This document shows positions 49,595 through 56,040 of a DNA stretch of 60,386 bases, in pieces. The translations under genes were made by a program, and so were the position numbers. The stretch spans positions 1 through 60,386 of the IMG/VR virus record IMGVR_UViG_3300032156_000009. One strand, given 5' to 3'. Under the pieces are notes generated by a model. The model had not been told where the DNA came from, ran no database searches, and saw nothing but the letters and a program-made list of their open reading frames with translations. Numbering within the stretch: the first letter of the stretch is position 1; every line of letters starts with the position of its first letter. The DNA comes from a virus.

Positions 49595-49630
49595 AGCTCT
49601 CTCCGTTGTTTTGTTTTATAGAAAGATAGT

Positions 49631-49659
49631 ATTCTATCTTTTAATCTGTATAATGTCAA
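49631..49659 (-). promoter_or_regulatory. Leftward promoter of the secreted protein gene
   Basis: On the minus strand TTGACA (49659-49654), 17 nt, TAGAAT (49636-49631). It lies 37 bases upstream of the signal-peptide gene. Confidence 0.7.
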
Positions 49660-49700
49660 TCTATTCCAGAAATCGAAAAGAAGGTGTAAAATATCACGCT

Positions 49701-49898
49701 ATGAGTACAAATCAATCTTTTAAAAAAGCAGATGAGCTAGTGATTATCGCAGAAGCTATGCTAAAGCTTAGGCAGAGATATCAGAAACATCAGAAAAACG
49801 AAACGATGCAACTGGCGATAAAATGCTTGAATAGCTCATACACTTTCGCCAAATTGGCGCTAGATGAAGAGGCCAAGCAATGCGAAATAAAAACATAG
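49701..49898 (+). CDS. Hypothetical helical protein, 65 aa (paralogue of 47479-47676)
   Basis: Start at 49701. SFKKADELVIIAEAMLKLRQ is near-identical in pattern to the leftward gene at 47479. The pair on opposite strands suggests duplication with inversion or separate acquisition. Function is unknown. Confidence 0.55.
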   Translation: MSTNQSFKKADELVIIAEAMLKLRQRYQKHQKNETMQLAIKCLNSSYTFAKLALDEEAKQCEIKT

Positions 49899-49914
49899 AA
49901 AATAAAAAGTGATT

Positions 49915-49933
49915 AAAGTAGAATATCTACTTT
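49915..49933 (+). terminator. Small hairpin between genes
   Basis: AAAGTAGA-ATA-TCTACTTT is a perfect 8-bp stem 22 bases before the next start. A-rich before, no long T run after. Possible attenuator. Confidence 0.35.
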
Positions 49934-49955
49934 ACAGAATATTCATTGGGTAATT

Positions 49956-50456
49956 ATGTCAAGCAAAGGAACAATAAAAAACCTAATTCCGTATAAGCCA
50001 GGCCAGTCTGGAAACCCAACGGGGAAACCTAAAGGAACAAAAGATAGAGCTACAATTTATCGTGATATCCTTGCATCAAGAGCAAAAGCGTTAAAACTTC
50101 CAAAGGTAAAAGAGCTAATGAAAGCTCTCAACGCCGCTGAGGACATTACGCTCGGCGAATTGATAGCCCTTAAAAACTCTACCATGTCCCTCTATACCAA
50201 CGCGCTAGGGCTGAAAGCCTCTGCTCACGTAGAAGACTCAGGCCATGGTAAGCTCACACAAAATACAGTGATAACAGGTGCAGACGGAACGCCTCTCGCT
50301 GTCAACATCGAGACGAAAACCGAGATGCAACATCAGGTGAAAGGCCTATCGGTTGAAGCTCTAAAAGAGATTCAGGATATCATTAAGAAGGATAAAGAAA
50401 AGAAGGCGGCGGAAGAAGAACAAATAAAAACATCGGCCGAGGCGGGAGCATCATGA
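49956..50456 (+). CDS. DUF5681-family protein, possible terminase small subunit
   Basis: 166 residues. The N-terminus YKPGQSGNPTGKPKGTKDR is the DUF5681 signature. Such genes often lie just before terminase large subunits or in packaging regions. Here TerL is 8 kb away and no other small subunit is seen, so this is the best candidate. The C-terminal part is a Lys/Glu-rich helix. Confidence 0.65.
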   Translation: MSSKGTIKNLIPYKPGQSGNPTGKPKGTKDRATIYRDILASRAKALKLPKVKELMKALNAAEDITLGELIALKNSTMSLYTNALGLKASAHVEDSGHGKLTQNTVITGADGTPLAVNIETKTEMQHQVKGLSVEALKEIQDIIKKDKEKKAAEEEQIKTSAEAGAS

Positions 50457-50614
50457 TTCTCCCTTGCGGCAAATCTTTTATCTATATGCATTCATCGCAT
50501 AATTATCATTTGTCGCGTGGAGATATCACCGCTTTTTTGTGTATAGAGGGCGTAATAATAGCGCTATTGATTTTTTGTATAATAATGGCTTTTTTAAATA
50601 ATAGAGATAACTAA
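50453..50614 (+). CDS. Membrane protein, 53 aa
   Basis: ATGA overlap with the preceding stop and GGGAG upstream. One membrane helix (CIEGVIIALLIFCIIMAFL). Function is unknown. Confidence 0.55.
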   Translation: MILPCGKSFIYMHSSHNYHLSRGDITAFLCIEGVIIALLIFCIIMAFLNNRDN

Positions 50615-50623
50615 AGGTGAAAA

Positions 50624-51010
50624 ATGAGTCAAAAAATATGGGTTAAAGATCAAGACGGTCTTGGGCTGTATCTGTGCGATAATATTGGCGGTAGATATAA
50701 ATCAGAATATGATGGCGCTGGAAATTTAATGAGATGTTTTTCTATTGTGACAGTTCTTGCATCGGGAAAAGAAGCAATATTGTGGGAAGGGATGGCTTTA
50801 GACGGAAAAGAGGGGGTAAGTTTAGGTGATAAACGAAAGTACATCGTCGACGCGATAGAAGAACAGATCCTAACTGGCTGTGATCATGTTTCTATTTCTG
50901 ACATCGAAGATGTGTACAAACACAGGAATGATAAATATGCCGGCAATAGTGATTTCAATTACGCTGACATAAAAAAAATGAGGGATGATCTGAATGGCTT
51001 TAACAACTAA
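50624..51010 (+). CDS. Hypothetical protein, 128 aa
   Basis: Mixed alpha/beta protein with a good AAAGGTGAA site. No family recognised. Next gene starts inside it (17-nt overlap). Confidence 0.55.
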   Translation: MSQKIWVKDQDGLGLYLCDNIGGRYKSEYDGAGNLMRCFSIVTVLASGKEAILWEGMALDGKEGVSLGDKRKYIVDAIEEQILTGCDHVSISDIEDVYKHRNDKYAGNSDFNYADIKKMRDDLNGFNN

Positions 51011-51230
51011 ACATTTTTTCTTTTCTGAAAGCGAGACAGACTTTCACATCCAGAAAAATGATGGGCTAGGAAAGGCACATGTCATCATAACGAAAAATCC
51101 CAAATCAATTAGCGAAGAGTCGATTGATATCGTACTATCAGCATCTCAGTTTGATGAATTGAATTTAGCATTTAGATGCTTCCAAGATTTTAAAGAGGAC
51201 AAAAAAGATGAAACTATTGCCGGAAATTGA
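50994..51230 (+). CDS. Hypothetical protein, 78 aa
   Basis: Small acidic protein with beta strands (HVIITKNPKSISEESIDIVL). Overlaps neighbours; its end overlaps the ferritin start by 23 nt, so they may be co-translated. Confidence 0.52.
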   Translation: MALTTKHFFFSESETDFHIQKNDGLGKAHVIITKNPKSISEESIDIVLSASQFDELNLAFRCFQDFKEDKKDETIAGN

Positions 51231-51699
51231 ACAGGCGATTAACGATCAGATCACGCTCGAGCGCTATTCTTCTGTTATGTACTTGCAGATGTCGTACTTC
51301 TTCCAGTCAATTAACTTGACCGGCTTTGCGAAGCTCTTAGCTGATCACGCAATCGAAGAAGCAGGACATGCCACAAAATGGGCTGACTACATTACTGATT
51401 GCGATAGTATGCCGGTGTTTCAATCTATCCAAGCCCCTGCACAATCAAAATTCTCTAGTTGCATAGAATTGTTTCAGACTGTGCTAGCGGCTGAACAAGA
51501 TACGACAAAGAACATTGTCGCACTATATGACCTTGCTATCGCAAAGAACGATCGTCCCACGCAGATTTTCGTCCAATGGTTTATCGAAGAGCAAATCAGC
51601 GAAGAGGCTGAGGCCATCGACATGATCAGAAAGTTACAGCTAATCGGTGGCGACAAAGGCGCTCTGTTAGAGATAGATGAAAAGTTGCAGGAAGAATAA
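51208..51699 (+). CDS. Non-haem ferritin
   Basis: 163 residues, the full length of bacterial FtnA. The four-helix bundle and ferroxidase residues are present: Glu18 and Tyr25 in LERYSSVMYLQM, Glu51 and His54 in HAIEEAGH, then the Glu in LAAEQDTT and WFIEEQISEE in the fourth helix. Ferritin 24-mers oxidise Fe(II) and store it as mineral. In phages it is unusual. It could store or withhold iron, protect from Fenton damage in infection, or be carried in virions. The end of the preceding gene overlaps by 23 nt, so it belongs to the same cassette and is not an isolated insert. Confidence 0.92.
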   Translation: MKLLPEIEQAINDQITLERYSSVMYLQMSYFFQSINLTGFAKLLADHAIEEAGHATKWADYITDCDSMPVFQSIQAPAQSKFSSCIELFQTVLAAEQDTTKNIVALYDLAIAKNDRPTQIFVQWFIEEQISEEAEAIDMIRKLQLIGGDKGALLEIDEKLQEE

Positions 51700-51711
51700 T
51701 CAAAATAAAAT

Positions 51712-51754
51712 ATCAAATTCAGTTGTACGAATTTCTCGTATAACTGAATTTGAT
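51712..51754 (+). promoter_or_regulatory. 19-bp hairpin after the ferritin gene
   Basis: ATCAAATTCAGTTGTACGA (51712-51730) pairs with its near-perfect complement at 51736-51754 around a 5-nt loop. The one G-U pair exists only in the + strand RNA. It is followed by AAAAAAGGTG, the ribosome binding site of the next gene, and not by a T run. It may stabilise the ferritin mRNA 3' end or control the next gene. Confidence 0.5.
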
Positions 51755-51768
51755 AAAAAAGGTGCTCT

Positions 51769-52101
51769 GTGAAAAAACAAAAAAAATCAATTTTTATTAA
51801 TGCAAATTCAATTTTGTTTTTTAACAAAGTTAAATCGATACAATTTAATGTCGATGTCAGAACCGCGAGCGGAAGAGAATATAAAGAATGTTTTGCCCCT
51901 GCTTTTATGTGTGTCGTTTTTGATGATGGCTCTTTTCAAGAATATCTAGTGCTTAAGAGTGATATTTATAACATAAAGAACAGAATTGATATGGGTTATG
52001 CTTCCGTTGCTTTTACCGACAAGTACAAGCCTATGATGGATCAGCATCATAAATTAATTGTTGAACTGAAAGATAACAAAGGTTCTAATGCCAAAAATTA
52101 A
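51769..52101 (+). CDS. Hypothetical protein, 110 aa (GTG start)
   Basis: Starts with GTG after AAAAAAGGTG. A beta domain (SIQFNVDVRTASGREYKECF) then a helix. No family recognised. Confidence 0.5.
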   Translation: MKKQKKSIFINANSILFFNKVKSIQFNVDVRTASGREYKECFAPAFMCVVFDDGSFQEYLVLKSDIYNIKNRIDMGYASVAFTDKYKPMMDQHHKLIVELKDNKGSNAKN

Positions 52102-52699
52102 ACAAGAAAAATAATCTTCCGAACTCGTCGACCTCTTCCACACCGAAAAGAGAAAGATCAACGATCTGATCCCCTTCGTCGGCAACCCACGCTCGATGAA
52201 CGAACATCAAGTCAATGCGCTCAAAAAGTCGTTGAAGAAATTCGGCGTTGCTGAATTGCCTGTGATCGACTCAGACAACGTCATCGTTGCAGGGCATCAA
52301 AGGCTAAAGGCTCTGCAAGATATTGGCTATGGCGAGGCTGAGATAGACGTACGCGTTGCATCGCGAAAGCTAACCGACAAAGAGTTTTCGATATACAACA
52401 TCGGGAGCAATAAGATAACGGGGGATTTTACGGATGAATTGTTTAATTTTGATTCTGAAATATTGCTAGATGCTGGCTTTACTCAAAATGAGATAGATAT
52501 TTTTTCACTCGGAGTTGATGATATTGGCGTAGAAAAAAGCTTTAAAGAATCAATAACGGAAGGTACTGAATTCACGGCTATTACATTCACGATAAAAAAT
52601 GAAGATTACTTCTTCATCAAAACCTATCTCGAAAATAAATCAAAAGAAGAACTCACAAAACAACTAGTGGAGATTTGCAAAAATGCCTCATTGCGGTAG
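52088..52699 (+). pseudogene. ParB-like nuclease/sulfiredoxin-fold gene with in-frame TAA
   Basis: From ATG 52088 the frame reads MPKIKQEK, then TAA at 52112-52114, then continues SSELVDLFHTEKRKINDLIP. The next ATG is at 52196. That stretch is the true N-terminus of a ParB-like domain (INDLIPFVGNPRS, then ALKKSLKKFGVAELPVI, then VIVAGHQRLKALQ). Translation from 52196 would lose the first strand. The domain normally sits before a phage methylase or acts as a nuclease. The gene is either broken, read through, or carries a population or assembly variant. Confidence 0.7.
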
Positions 52700-53000
52700 T
52701 CAAATTATTTTGTGTGATTTACCAATAAGAATGGATACATATACTGGGTGTTCTCATAATTGTACGTATTGTTTTACCAATTTTAAACTTGGTGAGTCGG
52801 CTGTAAAACCTTATGAATCAGTGCAAAGTTTGAAAAACTTCATTGATGGGAAAAGAAATGTTGAAACGCGATGGTGCGATTTTAAAATACCAATTCATCT
52901 TGGGGGTATGTCTGATCCATTACAGCCAGTGGAAGAAAAATACGGTATTACATATCAATGCTTATGCTTATTAGCTGAAACTAAATATCCTTTCTTATGA
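52683..53000 (+). pseudogene. Radical SAM gene, truncated
   Basis: Starts MPHCGSQIILCDLPIRMD; GCSHNCTYCF is a canonical CxxxCxxC [4Fe-4S] site. The family partner of ParB-like genes is ~300 residues in phages. This one stops after 105 residues (LLAETKYPFL), with only the first half of a TIM-barrel. The stop coincides with the end of a leftward gene (52981-53082), so the 3' part was probably lost by recombination. Confidence 0.65.
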
Positions 53001-53082
53001 GCTCAATTGTTTCATGATAGTACTGAAACCCCATTTTCTGCTCGTCGTAATTTTTTACAATTTCCTCAGCGATTGTTGACAT
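52981..53082 (-). CDS. Truncated small protein, 33 aa
   Basis: GAGGTTAATC lies before the ATG. The product (EEIVKNYDEQKMGFQYYHET) ends within the radical SAM gene end, so it is probably a remnant or short version of a longer gene cut at the same junction. Confidence 0.45.
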   Translation of the reverse strand: MSTIAEEIVKNYDEQKMGFQYYHETIELIRKDI

Positions 53083-53098
53083 GATTAACCTCGTGTTT

Positions 53099-53278
53099 CT
53101 ATTTTTCATCGATAGCAACGACTACGCATTCGTCGCATCTAACAATTTCAGTACGACCGCCATGCTGCCCTGGATTGATATAATCTTCTCGATATAAAGT
53201 GCCATCGGGGCTTAAAAAAAACGCATACACATTCGTAACGTCATGGTTGTCTTTTTTTCTGTAGACGTAGAATTTCAT
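53099..53278 (-). CDS. Small protein, 59 aa
   Basis: ACGAGGTTAAATT before the ATG. The start MKFYVYRKKDNHDVTNVYAF resembles other phage proteins with a short N-terminal beta domain; CDEC near the end could bind metal. Too short for most gene finders but well supported. Confidence 0.6.
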   Translation of the reverse strand: MKFYVYRKKDNHDVTNVYAFFLSPDGTLYREDYINPGQHGGRTEIVRCDECVVVAIDEK

Positions 53279-53284
53279 ATAAAT

Positions 53285-53797
53285 TTAACCTCGTGATAAA
53301 AATTCATTAAGCTCAACTGCCTGATAGCCCTCGTTCTCAAGTATAAAGAGTTTGTGGTGATCTTTTGTGACTAGCTTCTCTAGATCAGGCTCCCAGTTTT
53401 CGCGCGGGTTATTATGAAAGTGACCGTGGATGTTGATGTCAAAATATTTTGAATCATATTCAACAGGATAATGACTCAATAGGATGCGCTTATAATTTTC
53501 TATTATTCCATTGAACTCTGGTGTTATCGCATTCCATCCATGTTCCATATACTATTTGCAAGATTTTTTATCGTGATTTCCTGAAATTAGTGTTTTATTG
53601 AATGGGTATGTTGATAGTCTTTGATGCACTTCGATATCTTTTCCAAGACAGATATCGCCAAGGTGAAATAGCTGAGCATCAGAAGGAATTTTCTTTAAGT
53701 TCTCCCATATCAAATCCTCAAAGTTTTCAGGTCGCCCGCAATATTCAATCATATTTTTATGATTAAAATGCGTGTCGGAGATAATGTATATAGACAT
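53285..53797 (-). pseudogene. Metallophosphoesterase with in-frame TAG
   Basis: Two collinear frames in the same phase. The first half is SDTHFNHKNM (metal ligands), then LFHLGDICLG and ISGNHDKKS. After KKSCK comes TAG (53552-53554), then YMEHGWNAITPEF and LLSHYPVEYD, and GHFHNN at the end. All calcineurin-like motifs (D-x-H, GDxx, GNHD, H, GHxH) are present in sum. In the family the position often holds Trp (TGG), so one G-to-A change explains it. Such enzymes include 2',3'-cyclic phosphodiesterases. Confidence 0.7.
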
Positions 53798-53804
53798 AGG
53801 ATTT

Positions 53805-54476
53805 TTACTCTATTTGATGTTCATGTAGCAAGTCGCTTGCCTGTATCTTAGGCTGTTCTGTTCGCCAGTCATGTTTACCGTAGCGGTAATTCGGGAACTC
53901 TTTCTCTATTGTCGTCTCTCTCTTCATGATTCGCTTGACTAAATTTATGACTACTTTTGCCTCTTTTTGATCCCTGACTTCCATAGGAACACACAAGTTA
54001 ATTCCTATAGCCCAGGTGAGATGCTCTACTTGATATGATGGCCTCACTTCAAAATCAATACCAAACGTCTGCTTCTGCTTTAATATCGCCATATATCGTT
54101 CAAAATACTTATCATATTCTTCTGATGACGGGCTGCATTCATAACTGACAATAGTTTTTCGAGATTTGCCCGCTTTCTTGTAGTTCTTTTTCTCATTAGA
54201 GAAGAGATTTAATTTTGGTGCTTCTCCTGCTTCTTTGTGACTTATTTCGTTTATCTCATCTGAGTATTTCATTCGGGGGTGCTCCCACCATACCATCACG
54301 CGCCGCCTACCGTGGATAAACCCAAAATCATCCCACCAAGACAAGTCGTTTTCTGTAGGCTGTTTGTCTGAGTATAGATGACGTATGTATAGGCCATCTC
54401 CATTCAAATCCCATTGGTTATGACTGTGATATTCGCGCTGCATCTTACGCAGCAATTCATTGTGTTTGTTTTTCAT
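53805..54476 (-). CDS. Hypothetical protein, 223 aa
   Basis: His/Trp/Tyr-rich N-terminal half (WWDDFGFIHGRRRVMVWWEH) and a basic end. Similar proteins appear among unnamed phage genes. AGAGGTGCC site. No enzyme motif found. Confidence 0.55.
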   Translation of the reverse strand: MKNKHNELLRKMQREYHSHNQWDLNGDGLYIRHLYSDKQPTENDLSWWDDFGFIHGRRRVMVWWEHPRMKYSDEINEISHKEAGEAPKLNLFSNEKKNYKKAGKSRKTIVSYECSPSSEEYDKYFERYMAILKQKQTFGIDFEVRPSYQVEHLTWAIGINLCVPMEVRDQKEAKVVINLVKRIMKRETTIEKEFPNYRYGKHDWRTEQPKIQASDLLHEHQIE

Positions 54477-54590
54477 TCGGCACCTCTATTGAAATATACC
54501 TAATTCCTTCATTGTTGATCAATCTGAATGACTTTCAACTGTGGGTAGAAACGCAAAAAGTTGGAGGTGCAAAATGAACCGAGAATCAAT

Positions 54591-54627
54591 AAAAAAACCC
54601 AACTGCCAGAGTGAGGCAATTGGGTTT
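54591..54627 (-). terminator. Rho-independent terminator (leftward)
   Basis: Read leftward, AAACCCAA-T-TGCC pairs with GGCA-G-TTGGGTTT around TCACTCT. All 13 pairs form (one G-U), then TTTTATT follows. It ends the operon from 58396 and separates it from the 54476-52981 genes. A possible + strand frame at 54574-54669 overlaps it and is less likely. Confidence 0.8.
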
Positions 54628-54794
54628 AATAAAACGAACAACAAGCTGAATAATATGCGAATCAGATAAGGCGTTTTCAAATTTAGGATAACCGTTACGT
54701 TGGAGATGTTTGTTGAAAATACCTAATAACATATCGATACAAATTTTCAATTAATTCACTCCCCATATGCGGAATGCTACCTCCTTTCTTAGCG

Positions 54795-54853
54795 GCGACA
54801 TTCTTTGTCGAAAAAGCGACATTTTTTGTCGAAAAAGCGACATTTTTTGTCGC
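54795..54853. repeat. Three palindromic iterons, 21-bp period
   Basis: GCGACATTCTTTGTCG (54795-54810), GCGACATTTTTTGTCG (54816-54831) and GCGACATTTTTTGTCG (54837-54852) are separated by AAAAA. Each is an inverted repeat CGACA...TGTCG. The 21-bp period equals two helical turns, so proteins would stack on one face. It lies in the 54628-54915 gap, which holds nothing else clear. Operator or replication iterons are the options. Confidence 0.8.
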
Positions 54854-54915
54854 CCATTAGTTAGCGAGGGCAAATATTACTTTATCAAAGCAATTTTGCT
54901 CATTGTTAATATTAT

Positions 54916-55128
54916 TTAGGAGATTCTTATGACAGATAGTATCAATTGCAAATGGGTACTGGCCTCTTCTCTCCTTTTCTCTCGATAATTTCGATGTATG
55001 AGATTAACGATTTTTTTAATTGGTCTTTCATCTTCTTTTAATAACGCTCCTTCTCCAGCTGTTGTATAAACAAGCTTTCTCATGCAATGCAGAAATTCTT
55101 TTGCTTCTAAAAAGCTGTTACTTTTCAT
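54916..55128 (-). CDS. Hypothetical helical protein, 70 aa
   Basis: Basic helices (LVYTTAGEGALLKEDERPIK in the middle). AAAGGTGCTC site. Last gene of the operon that starts at 58396. Confidence 0.5.
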   Translation of the reverse strand: MKSNSFLEAKEFLHCMRKLVYTTAGEGALLKEDERPIKKIVNLIHRNYREKRREEASTHLQLILSVIRIS

Positions 55129-55325
55129 TGAGCACCTTTTTCATCTAAAAATTCAACATCAACTTTCTCATTGAGAGAAAATTTATGCACATCGGTTGGC
55201 GTTTTAAAATAAAACTTCGTATCAGTAACCAAGATTATTTCGCCTTCGACCGATCTATCTTCTACCCAGCTAAGCTTTACTTTCCTTCCTAATGTTATTT
55301 GTTTTTTCACTTTAGATAATTTCAT
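55125..55325 (-). CDS. MKLSx-domain protein, 66 aa
   Basis: MKLSKVKKQITLGRKVKLSW followed by GEIILVTDTKFYFKT. This is the small beta domain found at the start of the alpha-CTD protein and in the 312-residue protein. AGAAGGTGATC site. Confidence 0.6.
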   Translation of the reverse strand: MKLSKVKKQITLGRKVKLSWVEDRSVEGEIILVTDTKFYFKTPTDVHKFSLNEKVDVEFLDEKGAQ

Positions 55326-55335
55326 TGATCACCTT

Positions 55336-55515
55336 CTACAGATTTTTAATTAGCATCGTAAACATCGCAAATATAAAGGAGACAAGAGACAATATTCCAA
55401 AAAATATAGCGAATTTCGTATCAAGAAATAAGCATGTAAAGAAAAGATTAATCACAAACGAACACAGCCACTTGTATTCATTTTCCATCTTTTTTAACAT
55501 TTCTATTAGTATCAT
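55336..55515 (-). CDS. Membrane protein, 59 aa
   Basis: Two membrane segments after a short charged start. AGAGGTGCTC site; its ATG overlaps the previous stop (ATGA). Confidence 0.58.
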   Translation of the reverse strand: MILIEMLKKMENEYKWLCSFVINLFFTCLFLDTKFAIFFGILSLVSFIFAMFTMLIKNL

Positions 55516-55676
55516 TGAGCACCTCTACTTGCGTAAAAAAATTCACATTCACTTTCACTGTTAAAAGTTGGGTCGTTCTCGATATGATCTATCCACCAAC
55601 TGTTATGGTCTAATTCTTCTAAAAGTTTTATCTCTCTTTCTTTTAATGCTTCGAGCACACGCCAAAGAAGTTTCAT
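55512..55676 (-). CDS. Hypothetical helical protein, 54 aa
   Basis: Starts KLLWRVLEALKEREIKLLEE, one long helix, then polar. Overlaps the upstream and downstream genes by 4 nt. Function is unknown. Confidence 0.55.
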   Translation of the reverse strand: MKLLWRVLEALKEREIKLLEELDHNSWWIDHIENDPTFNSESECEFFYASRGAQ

Positions 55677-55861
55677 ATCACTACCCCATTATCAAAGTAT
55701 TCAATTCTGAGATTCTTTCTTTCTTTTTCATCGATCTCGTGGATTTCAAAATATGACCTATCAACCGTGAGTAGTGTTCCTGTTTCGCTAAGAACAAAAA
55801 AGTAATTTCCTCCCGTATCTACTTCTTTATTTTCTTTTATATTAAAAACTCGAAACTTCAT
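55673..55861 (-). CDS. Hypothetical protein, 62 aa
   Basis: Start at 55861 (AAGGTGCATT upstream). MKFRVFNIKENKEVDTGGNY resembles the YopX-like or other MKFR phage start. It lies 15 nt after the tRNA-Asn, so tRNA and mRNA may be cut from one transcript. Confidence 0.55.
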   Translation of the reverse strand: MKFRVFNIKENKEVDTGGNYFFVLSETGTLLTVDRSYFEIHEIDEKERKNLRIEYFDNGVVI

Positions 55862-55876
55862 AATGCACCTTCTAAA

Positions 55877-55951
55877 TGGCGATGCTGGCTGGACTTGAAC
55901 CAACGACCAAGTGGTTAACAGCCACTTGCTCTACCGCTGAGCTACAGCACC
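55877..55951 (-). tRNA. tRNA-Asn (GTT)
   Basis: 75 nt with encoded CCA. Acceptor GGTGCTG/CAGCATC (one G-U), D stem GCTC/GAGC, anticodon stem AGTGG/CCACT with loop CTGTTAA, T arm GTTGG-TTCAAGT-CCAGC. All arms are normal. It sits in the RtcB operon. Confidence 0.93.
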
Positions 55952-55961
55952 AAATAAATAA

Positions 55962-56038
55962 TGGCGGAGCGGATGGGGATCGAACCCATGACCCCTTGAT
56001 TGACAATCAAAGATTCTAACCAGCTGAACTACCGCTCC
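55962..56038 (-). tRNA. tRNA-Asp (GTC)
   Basis: 77 nt with encoded CCA. Acceptor GGAGCGG/CCGCTCC, D arm GTTC...GAAT, anticodon loop TTGTCAA, T arm ATGGG-TTCGATC-CCCAT. It begins 2 nt after the RtcB stop, so it is released from the rtcB transcript. Confidence 0.93.
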
Positions 56039-56040
56039 AT

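Noticed and set aside
53285-53797. Two separate small genes
   Set aside because: Both parts are in the same frame and together give all motifs of one metallophosphoesterase; only a single TAG separates them.
54574-54669. Rightward 31-codon frame with a GGAGGTGC site
   Set aside because: It is mostly the terminator hairpin that serves the leftward operon. The ribosome-binding-like sequence may be chance. Kept only as a note.
54795-54853. CRISPR-like array
   Set aside because: Only three 16-bp palindromic units with identical AAAAA spacers; no variable spacers of ~30 bp and no cas genes.
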